A DNA stretch of 64,000 nucleotides from NCBI GenBank assembly GCA_934661375.1, contig CAKUJH010000013.1:20948-84947 (forward strand). Direction: 5' to 3'. Made by a program: the position numbers and the translations under genes. Numbering within the stretch: position 1 is the stretch's first letter; each line of letters opens with the position of its first letter. The DNA is from an uncultured Victivallales bacterium (GTDB taxonomy: Bacteria > Verrucomicrobiota > Lentisphaeria > Victivallales > UBA1829). Below the pieces are notes generated by a model, which had not been told where the DNA came from, ran no database searches, and was given only the letters and a program-made list of their open reading frames with translations. This document shows positions 1 to 9,015 of this stretch, piece after piece.

Positions 1-1
1 C

Positions 2-1528
2 GTGGTAAGTTTTCATCGGGGTCTGAATGGAGAACAGGAACTGAAATCCCTGAACACCCGGTCTTTCGAAGAAATCCGGGACAGCGCGGAACAGTGGTGG
101 ACGGATTACTGGAAGGAAATTCCGGGCATCACTCACGACGATCCCGCGATGGAGGAACTGTATTGGCACGGCTTGTACAAATATGGGATCATGACCAATC
201 CGCGCGGGATTCCTCCGGGGCTTCAGGGTCCATGGATCGAGGACGACCGGCTGCCGCCGTGGCAGGGAGATTACCATTTCAACATCAATGTCCAGCTGTG
301 CAATCTGCCCGGACTGAAAGCCGGAAAATTCGCACACCTGAAAAAACTGTTTGACCTGGTGCTGTCCTGGCGCGGCAAACTCCGGCACAATGCGTGCTGT
401 TTCGCGGGAATCGAAGACGGCTACATGCTGCCTCATGCGGTGGACGACCGCGCCCGCTGCATGGGTAATTTCTGGACCGGAACCATTGACCACGGCTGTT
501 CCGCCTGGATCGCCATGATGATGTTTGATTACTGCGATTACTCCGGAGATATGGAATATCTGCGCAGCGATGTTTATGATTTCATGAAAGGTGTGATGAA
601 CGTTTTTGCGGCCATGCTGGAAACCGGAGAAAACGGTTTGCTGTCTCTGCCGGTCTCGGTCTCGCCGGAATACCGCGGGTCCGATATTGACGCCTGGGGA
701 TGCAACTCCAGTTTTCAGCTGGCCGCACTTCATCGCCTGGCGGAAAACCTGCTCAAAGCAGCGGAACTGCTGGGAGAAACGCCCGATCCGTTCTGGTTCA
801 AGGTCCGCGAAAAACTGCCGGAGGCGTCGGTCATGAACAATGAAATCGGACTGTGGGACGGTCTGCTGCTGGAAGAAAGTCACCGTCACCATTCGCATCT
901 GGGCGGGCTCTGTCCTTTCGACACCATTGATCCGGAGTCGCCCCGCTGGAAGGACATCATAGCCAACACATTGGAACATTGGGTGTGTCTGGGAATGGGG
1001 CAATGGACCGGCTGGTGCATGCCGTGGGCGTCCCAGATTTTCACCCGGGTGGGGAACGGCGATATGGCGAATCTGATCCTGAACATCTGGAAAGCCAATT
1101 TCACCAACGAAGGCGGCGGCTCTCTGCACGACGGCAGGTTCAAAGGATTCACCATTTATGCCGACATCCGCGGCGAAATCATGCAGATGGACGGCGGCAT
1201 GGGTGCGGTTACGGCGATTCAGGAACAGTACCTGCACTGTCAGAACGGCATCCTGCGGGCATTTTACGGCACGCCGTCTCTGGCACGCAATCTGACGTTC
1301 GACAACATGTTTGCCGCCGGTGGCTTCCGGGTCAGCGGCAGAAAGATCTTCGGCAGAAAGACTTCATTGCGGATTCTTGCAACCCGCGATCAGACTCTGA
1401 AAATCCAGATGCCCGGCACTGCTGTTTTTGAAAGGACCATGAAACGGGGCGAAGTTCTGTATCTGATCCGGGAACAGGACACTCTGATTCCGGCAGCTCA
1501 CGCAGACTGTCCCGATTACCAAGACTGA
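2..1528 (+). CDS. GH95-type glycoside hydrolase, 5'-truncated by window edge
   Basis: C-terminal part (508 codons) of a glycosidase resembling family GH95 (alpha-L-fucosidase / alpha-L-galactosidase group, inverting, (alpha/alpha)6 barrel). The frame is open to the window edge, so the GTG at base 2 is not taken as the start and any signal peptide lies outside. Visible marks: LQGPWIEDD followed by WQGDYHFNINVQ at about residues 74-98, HRHHSHLGG at about 294 (compare HRHxSHL of GH95) and WTGWCMPW at about 335, then a beta-rich C-terminal tail. The SASA-type esterase follows after 23 bases, so the two are probably cotranscribed and may act together on decorated glycans. Family assignment rests on motif memory; substrate cannot be read from sequence. 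Confidence 0.72.
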   Translation: MVSFHRGLNGEQELKSLNTRSFEEIRDSAEQWWTDYWKEIPGITHDDPAMEELYWHGLYKYGIMTNPRGIPPGLQGPWIEDDRLPPWQGDYHFNINVQLCNLPGLKAGKFAHLKKLFDLVLSWRGKLRHNACCFAGIEDGYMLPHAVDDRARCMGNFWTGTIDHGCSAWIAMMMFDYCDYSGDMEYLRSDVYDFMKGVMNVFAAMLETGENGLLSLPVSVSPEYRGSDIDAWGCNSSFQLAALHRLAENLLKAAELLGETPDPFWFKVREKLPEASVMNNEIGLWDGLLLEESHRHHSHLGGLCPFDTIDPESPRWKDIIANTLEHWVCLGMGQWTGWCMPWASQIFTRVGNGDMANLILNIWKANFTNEGGGSLHDGRFKGFTIYADIRGEIMQMDGGMGAVTAIQEQYLHCQNGILRAFYGTPSLARNLTFDNMFAAGGFRVSGRKIFGRKTSLRILATRDQTLKIQMPGTAVFERTMKRGEVLYLIREQDTLIPAAHADCPDYQD

Positions 1529-1551
1529 TTCATATTCACATTGAGGGAAAA

Positions 1552-3405
1552 ATGAAAATAACAAGCGGAATTTTTGAACACATGGTCATGCAGCGCACTG
1601 CGGACAATGTGTGTGAACAGAAAATCTGCGGCGAAACCAGACCGGACTGCGAAGTTGCGGCAATTCTGCCCGGCGGCGGAAAACAGCTCATCGCCCGCAG
1701 TGATGAAAACGGTTTTTTCTGCGGTTTTCTGAAAGGATTGCAAGCCGGCGGACCTTACCGGATCACTTTGACCGATGGGATGTCCGATGCAGTTTTTACG
1801 GATCTGCTGGTCGGGGATGTCTGGATTCTGGCGGGACAGTCAAACATGCAGGGCGTGGGCAAAATGAGCGGAGCATTGCCTCCCCGCAATGATGTCCGGG
1901 CGTTTTACCTGGATGACCGCTGGGATACTGCCAGAGATCCGCTGCACAATATGAATAAAGCGAAAGCCGAAATTCACTGGACTCTGAACGGCGGACATCA
2001 TGCCTTCGACAACTGCCCGGAAATACCATTGAAGGGAGTCGGTCCCGGAGTGGCTTTCGGTCAGGCAATGGCAAAAAAAACTTCCGTGCCGCAGGGATTG
2101 ATCGCATCCGCTCACGGCGGCACAACCCTGAAACTGTGGAATCCGGAACTGAAGGACAAAGGGGAAAATTCCCTGTACGGCGCAATGCTCCGCCGGTTTG
2201 TCCTGAACGGGGAAAAAATTGCCGGGGTGCTGTGGTATCAGGGCTGCTCGGACACCGCTGACGAAGAGACCGTCGAGTCATACAGCCGCAATACCCTGAA
2301 TCTGTTTTCCGCCATGCGGAGAGATTTCCGCAACCCGGAACTGCCGATTGTCCTTGCACAGCTGGGACGGAATGCTGTCGAATATGATTTCGCACGGAAC
2401 CGCCGCTGGAGTCAAGTCCGGGAACAGCAGCGTCTGCTGGCGGAAAATCTGGAAAACTGTGCAATGGTGCCGGCCATTGATCTGGAATGCGATGATGAAA
2501 TTCATCTGAGCGGAAAAGCACAGGCGATTCTGGGAAAAAGAATGGCGGATGCGATGGCTTTTCTGAAGGGATGCCGGAATGAAAAACCGCCCTTGAAAAT
2601 CGGCAAAATTGAATATGCGGAAGACACGGAACTGCATGAATACCGCACCACCATTCAGGTTGAAAATGTGGTCGGAGTTCTGCATTGCAATCATACTTTG
2701 CCCATGACTTTTTCCCTGCACCGTCCGTGCTGCGGCAGCGAACTTGCCGCGCCGCCGTTCCGGTGCGAGCTTGATGGCAGCCGGATCATTGTTTCCGCGG
2801 CGGTTGCGTTAGGCTGTAAAGTTTCATACGGCTTCGGCTGCAATGGATTCGGCAATGTTTATGATGAAGCAGGAAGAGCTTTGCCGGCTTTCGGACCGCT
2901 GTTCTCGCACCAAGTTTTCAGATCGACTCCGATGCTGTCAAAAGTGGAAGTATCGGAACCAATTATGGGAGAAGACCGTTTTCCGCTCCTTCTGCCGGAA
3001 AAAACAAAAATGGAACAGCTGCATTTTTCCGAAGCAGTTACCAGTGATTTTTATTTTACGTTTGAACGCATTTTAGAGAAAGGCGATTATTACCGTTTTG
3101 TGAAGTGGCACTGTTTCTGCCGCAGAAAAATAAATTGCCGGCTGCTGCTGGGTTCGGATTCCAATTTCCGGCTGCTGTGCGACGGCAAGGAGATTTTAAG
3201 TTCTGATTCCGTGGAGAACCCCATTGTTCCTGACGAATTCATGCAGGATCTGACATTGGATACAGGTGAACATGAATTTGTCATGGGGTTGAGCGGGAAA
3301 GCGGGGAACGCCTGGGGATTCTGCTTCCGCATTGTTGATACAAATGACATTCTAACGGAAGATTCAGAAAAGTATGAATCGGAGAATTTACCGGTATTCA
3401 TGTAA
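1552..3405 (+). CDS. Sialate O-acetylesterase-like (SASA, SGNH-type) esterase
   Basis: 617 aa hydrolase of the SASA/SGNH esterase group, expected to remove acetyl groups from sugars. An N-terminal beta domain (about 1-85) is followed by the esterase core: AGQSNMQG with nucleophile Ser at about 97, GGTTLKLW at about 187, a WYQG block (VLWYQGCSD) and the Asp-His pair in DDEIHLS at about 320. The C-terminal 260 residues are beta-rich and unassigned. No signal peptide is visible, so the protein looks cytoplasmic, which would suit de-acetylation of imported oligosaccharides. The start at 1552 has GAGGG just upstream. It lies 23 bases behind the GH95 gene and is closed by a terminator at 3427-3473. 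Sialic acid itself as substrate is not supported by neighbours. Confidence 0.78.
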   Translation: MKITSGIFEHMVMQRTADNVCEQKICGETRPDCEVAAILPGGGKQLIARSDENGFFCGFLKGLQAGGPYRITLTDGMSDAVFTDLLVGDVWILAGQSNMQGVGKMSGALPPRNDVRAFYLDDRWDTARDPLHNMNKAKAEIHWTLNGGHHAFDNCPEIPLKGVGPGVAFGQAMAKKTSVPQGLIASAHGGTTLKLWNPELKDKGENSLYGAMLRRFVLNGEKIAGVLWYQGCSDTADEETVESYSRNTLNLFSAMRRDFRNPELPIVLAQLGRNAVEYDFARNRRWSQVREQQRLLAENLENCAMVPAIDLECDDEIHLSGKAQAILGKRMADAMAFLKGCRNEKPPLKIGKIEYAEDTELHEYRTTIQVENVVGVLHCNHTLPMTFSLHRPCCGSELAAPPFRCELDGSRIIVSAAVALGCKVSYGFGCNGFGNVYDEAGRALPAFGPLFSHQVFRSTPMLSKVEVSEPIMGEDRFPLLLPEKTKMEQLHFSEAVTSDFYFTFERILEKGDYYRFVKWHCFCRRKINCRLLLGSDSNFRLLCDGKEILSSDSVENPIVPDEFMQDLTLDTGEHEFVMGLSGKAGNAWGFCFRIVDTNDILTEDSEKYESENLPVFM

Positions 3406-3426
3406 GAAAATTCTCTTCAAACGCCT

Positions 3427-3473
3427 GATGCAGCTCTCTTCCGGTATACGGGATGGAAGCTGCATCTTTTTTT
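3427..3473 (+). terminator. Rho-independent terminator
   Basis: Perfect 9-bp arms GATGCAGCT (3427-3435) and AGCTGCATC (3458-3466), loop of 22, then seven T. It closes the GH95-esterase unit and separates it from the efflux operon. Confidence 0.85.
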
Positions 3474-3517
3474 CCCATCACACACAAAGAATCAGCTTTT
3501 TTCTTCACTTATGCGGC

Positions 3518-3545
3518 TTGATTTTTCACGAAATGAAATTATATT
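3518..3545 (+). promoter_or_regulatory. Promoter of RND efflux operon
   Basis: -35 TTGATT (3518-3523), 16-base spacer, -10 TATATT (3540-3545). It sits about 50 bases ahead of the adaptor start and directly upstream of a palindrome. Confidence 0.6.
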
Positions 3546-3551
3546 AAAATA

Positions 3552-3565
3552 GTTCTATACAGAAC
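3552..3565. promoter_or_regulatory. Candidate operator palindrome before RND efflux genes
   Basis: GTTCTATACAGAAC: 5-bp arms GTTCT/AGAAC around ATAC, starting 6 bases after the -10 box, hence over the likely transcription start. The position suits a repressor such as a TetR- or MarR-type efflux regulator. No regulator gene is adjacent, so the binding protein is unknown. Confidence 0.45.
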
Positions 3566-3595
3566 CATTTTATTTCATATCAGGAGAAAAATCAA

Positions 3596-4699
3596 ATGAA
3601 ACAGATTGTGTGCAAAGGATTGATTGCCGCGCTATGCGGTTCATTGACAACGATTTGGGGAGGTGAACCATCCGCTCCGCCGCCGGTGGTGTACGTGGCG
3701 CCTGTACGTCTTGCCGCGGAAGCCACGCCGAAACGCTATGCGGGAATTGTGGAATCCATCGAACATGTTGACATCATGCCGCGTATCACCGGCACGCTGT
3801 TCAAGGTCAATTTCAAGGAAGGTTCACTGGTGAAAAAAGGCGATCTGCTGTATGTTCTGGAAGATACGACATACCGCGCCGCTGTGGACGGACTCAAAGC
3901 GCAGAAGGAACAGCTGGAAGCCGCGCTGAAATTTGCCGATTCCGAATATCAGCGGAATCACCGTCTGGTTGCCAGCCGTGCCGTGGCGGTTTCCGCGTAT
4001 GACAAGGCAGTGCTGGAAATCGATTCCGCCAAAGCCAAAATCAAGGAAATCGCCGCATCGCTCATCAATGCGGAAAACAATCTTTCCTACACCCGGATCT
4101 ATGCTCCGATCGACGGACGCATCGGCATCAACATTTATCCTGCGGGCAATCTCATCACGCCGTCCGCCGGTAAATTGACGGACATCGTCATGGTTGCCCC
4201 GATCTATGTCCGGTTCAGCATCAGTGAACGGGTCTTCCGGCGTGATTTCGGCGGTCTGGAAGGCATCCGGCAGCGGGCGGCAGTCCGAGTCCGTCTGGCG
4301 GACAATTCCACGTATCACGAAGTTGCGCGGATTACCATGGTTGACAACAAAATCAGTTCCTCGACCAATACCATTACACTGCGCGCCACGTTCGAAAACA
4401 AAGATCATCAGCTGATTCCCGGCAGTTTTGTAACCGTGCTGCTTTCCGCCAAAGCGGACAAACCGTTCATTTCCGTCATGCCCTCCGCCCTGGTTGCAGA
4501 GTCCGACGGTTACTATGTTTATGTGGTGGATAAAGACAACAAGGCTATCCGGCGTAAAGTCCGGACCGGTCAGACTGCCGGCGGATACCAGATCATTCTG
4601 GACGGACTGCACGAAAATGAACGGGTCATCGTGGACGGCACTCACAAGGTGCAGCCGGGCATGACCGTTTCGCCGGTGGAAGCGCCGGCAATGAAGTGA
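3596..4699 (+). CDS. RND efflux periplasmic adaptor subunit (AcrA/MexA type)
   Basis: 367 aa membrane-fusion protein linking an RND pump to an outer-membrane channel. Hydrophobic N-terminus (about 1-22) as signal sequence; no clear lipobox, although a Cys is at 14. Barrel-sandwich halves are seen at about 63-90 (FKEGSLVKKGDLLYVLED) and 163-190 (YTRIYAPIDGRIG). The helical hairpin lies between, at about 95-160, with many Lys/Glu/Ala. The beta-barrel follows (YVRFSISERVFRRDF) and then the membrane-proximal domain (LVAESDGYYVYVV). The start has AGGAG 8 bases upstream. The pump gene starts 7 bases after the stop. No TolC-like gene is in the window, so the channel must be encoded elsewhere. Confidence 0.9.
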   Translation: MKQIVCKGLIAALCGSLTTIWGGEPSAPPPVVYVAPVRLAAEATPKRYAGIVESIEHVDIMPRITGTLFKVNFKEGSLVKKGDLLYVLEDTTYRAAVDGLKAQKEQLEAALKFADSEYQRNHRLVASRAVAVSAYDKAVLEIDSAKAKIKEIAASLINAENNLSYTRIYAPIDGRIGINIYPAGNLITPSAGKLTDIVMVAPIYVRFSISERVFRRDFGGLEGIRQRAAVRVRLADNSTYHEVARITMVDNKISSSTNTITLRATFENKDHQLIPGSFVTVLLSAKADKPFISVMPSALVAESDGYYVYVVDKDNKAIRRKVRTGQTAGGYQIILDGLHENERVIVDGTHKVQPGMTVSPVEAPAMK

Positions 4700-4706
4700 G
4701 GCGGTC

Positions 4707-7700
4707 ATGTTTGCAGAAATATTCATCCGGCGGCCGAAATTTGCTTTTGTCCTTTCCATCGTAACCAGTCTGGTCGGACTGCTCTGCATGTTCCGTCTGC
4801 CGATTGCGGAATATCCGGAAATTGCGCCGCCGACAGTGAAAGTTACAGCGCAGTATCCGGGCGCGACCTCCCAGGTGATAGCAGAAACGGTCGCCAGCGT
4901 GATAGAGGAACAGGTCAACGGCATTGAAGACCTGCTCTACTTCAAATCGGAAAGCGACAACAACGGCAACTACACATTGACTCTGACCTTCAAGCCGGGC
5001 ATCAATTCCGACATTGCCCAGGTCAACGTGCAGAATGCGGTTCAGCGTGCCGAAGCCCAGCTGCCGGACACCGTGAAACAGATCGGCGTGGTCACCAAAA
5101 AACAATCCACGGATATGGTCGGCGTATATGCCTTCCTGACCAACGGGAAAAAACTTTCCCAGCTGGAACTTGCCAATTATGTCCGCATGAACGTGAAAGA
5201 CCCGTTTGCGCGTCTGCCCGGCATGGGATATGTGGAAATTCTCGGAGAGCGCAATTACAGTATGCGCATCTGGCTGGACCCCATGAAGATGGCTGCCATG
5301 AACCTGACACCGGAAATTGTCATCGGCAAACTGGCTTCGCAGAACATTGCCGCAGCGGCGGGTTCAGTCGGAACGGAAAAAGCCAACCCGTATCTCCAGA
5401 TGAAACTGGATGTCGCCGGACGGCTGAAAAACACGGACGAATTTGCGGGGATCGTCATAGCCACCGGACCGAAGGGGGAACAGGTTACGCTCGGCGACAT
5501 TGCCCGGCTGGAACTGGGAGCGGAACGCTATACGGATGAAGGTTTTTTCAACGGAAAACCCTGTGTCGCCATGGCGATTTACCGGCAGGACGGCGCAAAC
5601 GCCGTGGAGCTGGTCCGCAATGCGAACAAGCTGCTGGATGAACTGCGGACCCGTTTTCCGGAAGGCGTGCAAGGATTCATTTCCTATGACCCGACCAATT
5701 ACATCATGGTGAACGTCAAGGAAATTGCCGAAACACTGGTCATGACTCTGCTGCTGGTCATCGCCATCACCTACATTTTTCTCCAGGACTGGCGCGCCAC
5801 GATCGTTCCCGCGCTGGCGATTCCGGTATCTCTGCTGGGTACATTCTTCGTGATGGCCCTGCTGGGCTTTTCCATCAATGTGCTGACCATGTTCGGTCTG
5901 ATTCTGGTGATCGGTTCGCTGGTGGATAACGCCATTGTCGTAGTGGAAAACACCATGCGCATCATCCAGGAGGAAAAACTTCCGCCGGCGGAAGCCACGG
6001 TAAAGAGCATGAAGCAGATCACCAGCCCGCTGATTGCCGCGACACTGGTTTCGGCGACGATTTATGCTCCGATCGGTTTTTACGGCGGCATCGTCGGAAC
6101 CATTTATCTCCAATTCGCCGTGACCATGTGCGTGGCGCTGTGCATATCCGCATTCAACGCCCTGACACTGAGTCCCGCGCTCTGCGCCCTGATCCTCAAA
6201 CCGGCTTCGGAACAGACACTGTCCGGGCGGAAATCTTTTCTGTTCCGCTGGTTCGACCGGTCCCTGGATGCCACGAAAAAAGGATACATTTCTTTTTCCC
6301 GTTTCATGCTCCGCCGCTTTTACCTGACCATCCTGCTGGTCGGCGCGGTGCTGGCGGGAGACTGGTTTCTGATGGGACGTCTTCACAGCGGCTTCCTGCC
6401 GGACGAGGACAAGGGAGTGCTGATGTGCGAAGTGGAGCTGCCGCAGGGCGCGTCGCTGGTACGCACCACCGCCGCCATGCAGGAATTCAGCAGCAAAGCC
6501 AGACAAGTGCCCGGCATCAAGGAAATGATTGCAGTTTCCGGATTCTCCATCATGAGCGGGTCCAGTGAAAACCTGGGCTTCTGCATTGTTCAGCTGGAAG
6601 ACTGGAGCAGGCGGAAAACTTCGGAACTCTCGATCCATGCGCTGCGCGCGAAACTCATGGAACTGGGAATGACGGTTCCGCAGGCGCAAGTCCGGGTGTT
6701 TCAGCCGCCTGCCATCATGGGACTCGGCGTAACCGGCGGAGTTACCTTTGCTTTCCGCACTACCGGGAATGATACTCCGCAGCAGTTTGAAAGACAGGTC
6801 GGCAGAATGCTCGGTATGCTCAACGACAAAAAAATCATGCCGGACGTCATGTATGCGTTCAGCGGATTCAGTGCGCGGACGCCGCAGCTGTTTCTGGATA
6901 TAGACCGGCAGAAAGCCGAAGCGCTCGGCGTACCGGTCAGCCGCATTTTCACGGCATTGCAGAGCGGTCTCGCCAGTCTGTATGTGAATGATTTCAACCT
7001 CAACGGCTATTCATTCAAGGTGAAGCTCCAGCTGGATAAGCCGGACCGTTCGTCGCCCGAAGAACTGGAGGAAATCATGGTACAGAACGATGCCGGGGAT
7101 ATGGTGCCGCTGACTGCCGTTGCGGATGTTCGTCTTATGCTCGGCGCGCGCAAGATCGAACGTTTCAATCAGAACATGGCGGCGACCATTACCGTGATTC
7201 CCATGCCCGGCGCGTCATCCGGAAAAATCATGACGCAGATCGAGCAGCTGCTCCGGAAAGATTTTTCCAATGAATATGACATCGGCTGGACGGATATGAG
7301 TTATCAGGAAAAAAACAACGACGGACAGCTGGTCCTGCTGATCGTGCTTGCCGTGCTGTTCGGCTACCTCTTTCTGGTGGCGCAATATGAGTCCTGGTCC
7401 ATTCCGCTGCCGGTGATTCTGTCGGTGGCATTTGCGGCATTGGGCGGAATCTGCGCACTGCACCTTGCCGGAATGCTGCTGGATATCTATGCGCAGCTCG
7501 GACTCATCATGCTGATCGGGCTGTGCGCGAAAAGCACCATTCTGATGGTGGAATTTTCCATGCAGGAACGCGATGCGGGCAAAAGCATTGCGCAGGCGGC
7601 GGTCAACGGAGCCAATTACCGTTACCGCGCCGTGCTGATGACGGCATGGAGTTTCATCATCGGGGTTCTGCCGCTGGTGTTCGCCTCCGGTGCAGGTGCG

Positions 7701-7841
7701 GAAAGCCGGAAAGTCATCGGCGTTACCACCTTCTGGGGAATGCTCTGCGCCACTCTGCTGGGCGTGGCATTCATCCCGCCGATGTTCGCGGTTTTCCAGA
7801 AAACGCGAGAAAGCATCAAGCGTCTCTGGAAAAGAAACTGA
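4707..7841 (+). CDS. RND multidrug efflux permease, HAE1/AcrB type
   Basis: 1044 aa inner-membrane proton/drug antiporter, close to AcrB in length (1049). It begins MFAEIFIRRPKFAFVLSI, with TM1 followed by PIAEYPEIAPP, then the usual two large periplasmic loops after TM1 and TM7. The proton relay can be checked directly: in TM4 the sequence is GSLVDNAIVVVEN, so Asp407 is present but the position of AcrB Asp408 is Asn. In TM10 the Lys of CAKSTILMVEF (residue 942, AcrB Lys940) is kept. Asn at the second position occurs in other RND classes, so the pump need not be dead, but it differs from the AcrB relay. It is cotranscribed with the adaptor and ends at the terminator at 7853-7894. Confidence 0.9.
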   Translation: MFAEIFIRRPKFAFVLSIVTSLVGLLCMFRLPIAEYPEIAPPTVKVTAQYPGATSQVIAETVASVIEEQVNGIEDLLYFKSESDNNGNYTLTLTFKPGINSDIAQVNVQNAVQRAEAQLPDTVKQIGVVTKKQSTDMVGVYAFLTNGKKLSQLELANYVRMNVKDPFARLPGMGYVEILGERNYSMRIWLDPMKMAAMNLTPEIVIGKLASQNIAAAAGSVGTEKANPYLQMKLDVAGRLKNTDEFAGIVIATGPKGEQVTLGDIARLELGAERYTDEGFFNGKPCVAMAIYRQDGANAVELVRNANKLLDELRTRFPEGVQGFISYDPTNYIMVNVKEIAETLVMTLLLVIAITYIFLQDWRATIVPALAIPVSLLGTFFVMALLGFSINVLTMFGLILVIGSLVDNAIVVVENTMRIIQEEKLPPAEATVKSMKQITSPLIAATLVSATIYAPIGFYGGIVGTIYLQFAVTMCVALCISAFNALTLSPALCALILKPASEQTLSGRKSFLFRWFDRSLDATKKGYISFSRFMLRRFYLTILLVGAVLAGDWFLMGRLHSGFLPDEDKGVLMCEVELPQGASLVRTTAAMQEFSSKARQVPGIKEMIAVSGFSIMSGSSENLGFCIVQLEDWSRRKTSELSIHALRAKLMELGMTVPQAQVRVFQPPAIMGLGVTGGVTFAFRTTGNDTPQQFERQVGRMLGMLNDKKIMPDVMYAFSGFSARTPQLFLDIDRQKAEALGVPVSRIFTALQSGLASLYVNDFNLNGYSFKVKLQLDKPDRSSPEELEEIMVQNDAGDMVPLTAVADVRLMLGARKIERFNQNMAATITVIPMPGASSGKIMTQIEQLLRKDFSNEYDIGWTDMSYQEKNNDGQLVLLIVLAVLFGYLFLVAQYESWSIPLPVILSVAFAALGGICALHLAGMLLDIYAQLGLIMLIGLCAKSTILMVEFSMQERDAGKSIAQAAVNGANYRYRAVLMTAWSFIIGVLPLVFASGAGAESRKVIGVTTFWGMLCATLLGVAFIPPMFAVFQKTRESIKRLWKRN

Positions 7842-7852
7842 AATCGTACAGA

Positions 7853-7894
7853 AAAAAAACGGCGGCTCCGGGTTCGGATGTCCGCCGTTTTTTT
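7853..7894 (+). terminator. Rho-independent terminator of RND operon
   Basis: An A-run then CGGCGG, loop, CCGCCG and seven T. A-tract and T-tract lie on both sides, so it can also serve the minus-strand Dabb gene ending at 7903. Confidence 0.85.
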
Positions 7895-7902
7895 GAGGTG
7901 AA

Positions 7903-8205
7903 TTATTCCTCAAAGTCCAGACACAGACGGGTCTGGGTGAACGGACGCACTTTTGCGTCGGCAACTGCCGTATGGGCTGGATGCACGGAATAATTCTTCA
8001 GTGCCGCGGCGTCGGTGAACGCGGAATCCAGCATGACATCCGCCGTGGAACTGGGCAATCCCGTTGTCCGGACCTGAATGGCGGTCAACCCCGGCACAAC
8101 GCCGAGCAGACCTTCGAGTCCGGCTTTGATTCCAGCTTTGACTTCCTTTTTTTCGTCTTCGTTCAAGGTGTCTTTCAGTTTCCATAAGATAATGTGTTTT
8201 ATCAT
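7903..8205 (-). CDS. Dabb (stress-responsive A/B barrel) domain protein
   Basis: 100 aa protein made of a single Dabb domain. It starts MIKHIILWKLKD, the usual first strand with its HxxxxK pattern, and carries the VHPAHTAVAD segment (about 77-86) typical of the C-terminal half. Such proteins form dimeric alpha/beta barrels; roles range from stress proteins to cyclases, and none can be chosen here. It begins 21 bases after the acetyltransferase gene and is probably read with it. A good ribosome site (AAGGAG) precedes the start. Confidence 0.85.
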   Translation of the reverse strand: MIKHIILWKLKDTLNEDEKKEVKAGIKAGLEGLLGVVPGLTAIQVRTTGLPSSTADVMLDSAFTDAAALKNYSVHPAHTAVADAKVRPFTQTRLCLDFEE

Positions 8206-8226
8206 GTTGCGAATCTCCTTCCGCAG

Positions 8227-8829
8227 TTATTGTTCAATCCGGCGGTCCTTGTAATAAAATTCACGGTCGCGCTCGGAAATCGGGCGCAGCACCCGGCAGG
8301 GATTTCCCACGGCAACCACATTGGCGGGAATGTCCTTGGTCACAATGGAACCAGCCCCGATGACCGAATTCTCTCCGATGGTAATTCCGGGCAGGATGAC
8401 GGCTCCCGCGCCAATCCAGACGTTATTGCCGATCCGCACAGGAATATTGAACTGCGCCACTTTCCGCCGCAGTTCGGGATCGACGGGATGTCCGGCAGTG
8501 GCGATGGTAACGTTCGGACCGATCATGACCGAATCACCGATGTAAATATCGGTATCATCCACCAGAGTCAGGTTGAAATTGGCGTACACGTTGCTGCCCA
8601 GATGAGTATGACAGCCCCAATTGGCGTGCAGAGGCGGTTCGATATAACAGTTTTCGCCTACTTCCGCCAGCAGTTCCCGGAGCAGTCTGCCGCGCAGTTC
8701 CTGCTGCGTCGGCCGGGTCTGGTTGAAATCGTAAAGACGATCCAGACATTGCAGCTGTTCCTTCATCAAATCCTCATCGCTGCAGAAATAGACTTTTCCG
8801 CTTTTCATCAATTCTTTGGCCGTGGACAT
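8227..8829 (-). CDS. Sugar O-acetyltransferase (maltose/galactoside acetyltransferase type)
   Basis: 200 aa left-handed beta-helix acetyltransferase like Maa/LacA, moving acetyl from acetyl-CoA to a sugar hydroxyl. The N-terminal Mac helix region (MSTAKELMKSGKVYFCSDED) has the usual aromatic acetone-binding-type lead. Hexapeptide repeats run from about 65 to 185, with the catalytic His in TAGHPVDPELRR at about 113-124 and the end pattern GNPCRVLRPI. It is full length for the family. Its promoter at 8870-8897 faces away from the GntR gene at 9016. Substrate unknown. Confidence 0.88.
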   Translation of the reverse strand: MSTAKELMKSGKVYFCSDEDLMKEQLQCLDRLYDFNQTRPTQQELRGRLLRELLAEVGENCYIEPPLHANWGCHTHLGSNVYANFNLTLVDDTDIYIGDSVMIGPNVTIATAGHPVDPELRRKVAQFNIPVRIGNNVWIGAGAVILPGITIGENSVIGAGSIVTKDIPANVVAVGNPCRVLRPISERDREFYYKDRRIEQ

Positions 8830-8869
8830 GAATACCTCATTTTATCAGGTGAAAAGTGTTGTTTCCGGA

Positions 8870-8897
8870 AATATATCACAGCTCCGGATTTTTGCAA
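8870..8897 (-). promoter_or_regulatory. Promoter of acetyltransferase-Dabb pair
   Basis: On the minus strand: -35 TTGCAA (8897-8892), 16-base spacer, -10 TATATT (8875-8870). It lies 41 bases before the acetyltransferase start, which is preceded by GAGG. Confidence 0.6.
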
Positions 8898-8945
8898 GCA
8901 AGGTTCTCCGATCGTTTTTTTTCGTAAAAAATTACAATCACCCCC

Positions 8946-8973
8946 TTGACAAATTCAAAAATTTGAGTATAAT
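8946..8973 (+). promoter_or_regulatory. Consensus sigma-70 promoter of GntR regulator, with palindrome in spacer
   Basis: Perfect -35 TTGACA (8946-8951), 16-base spacer, perfect -10 TATAAT (8968-8973). The spacer contains TCAAA-AA-TTTGA (8955-8966), a 12-bp palindrome that a regulator could use to shut the promoter. Autoregulation by the GntR protein is the simplest reading but is inferred. Confidence 0.75.
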
Positions 8974-9015
8974 AGTTAATATTACATCTAACATGAACCA
9001 AACAACGAAGATAAT

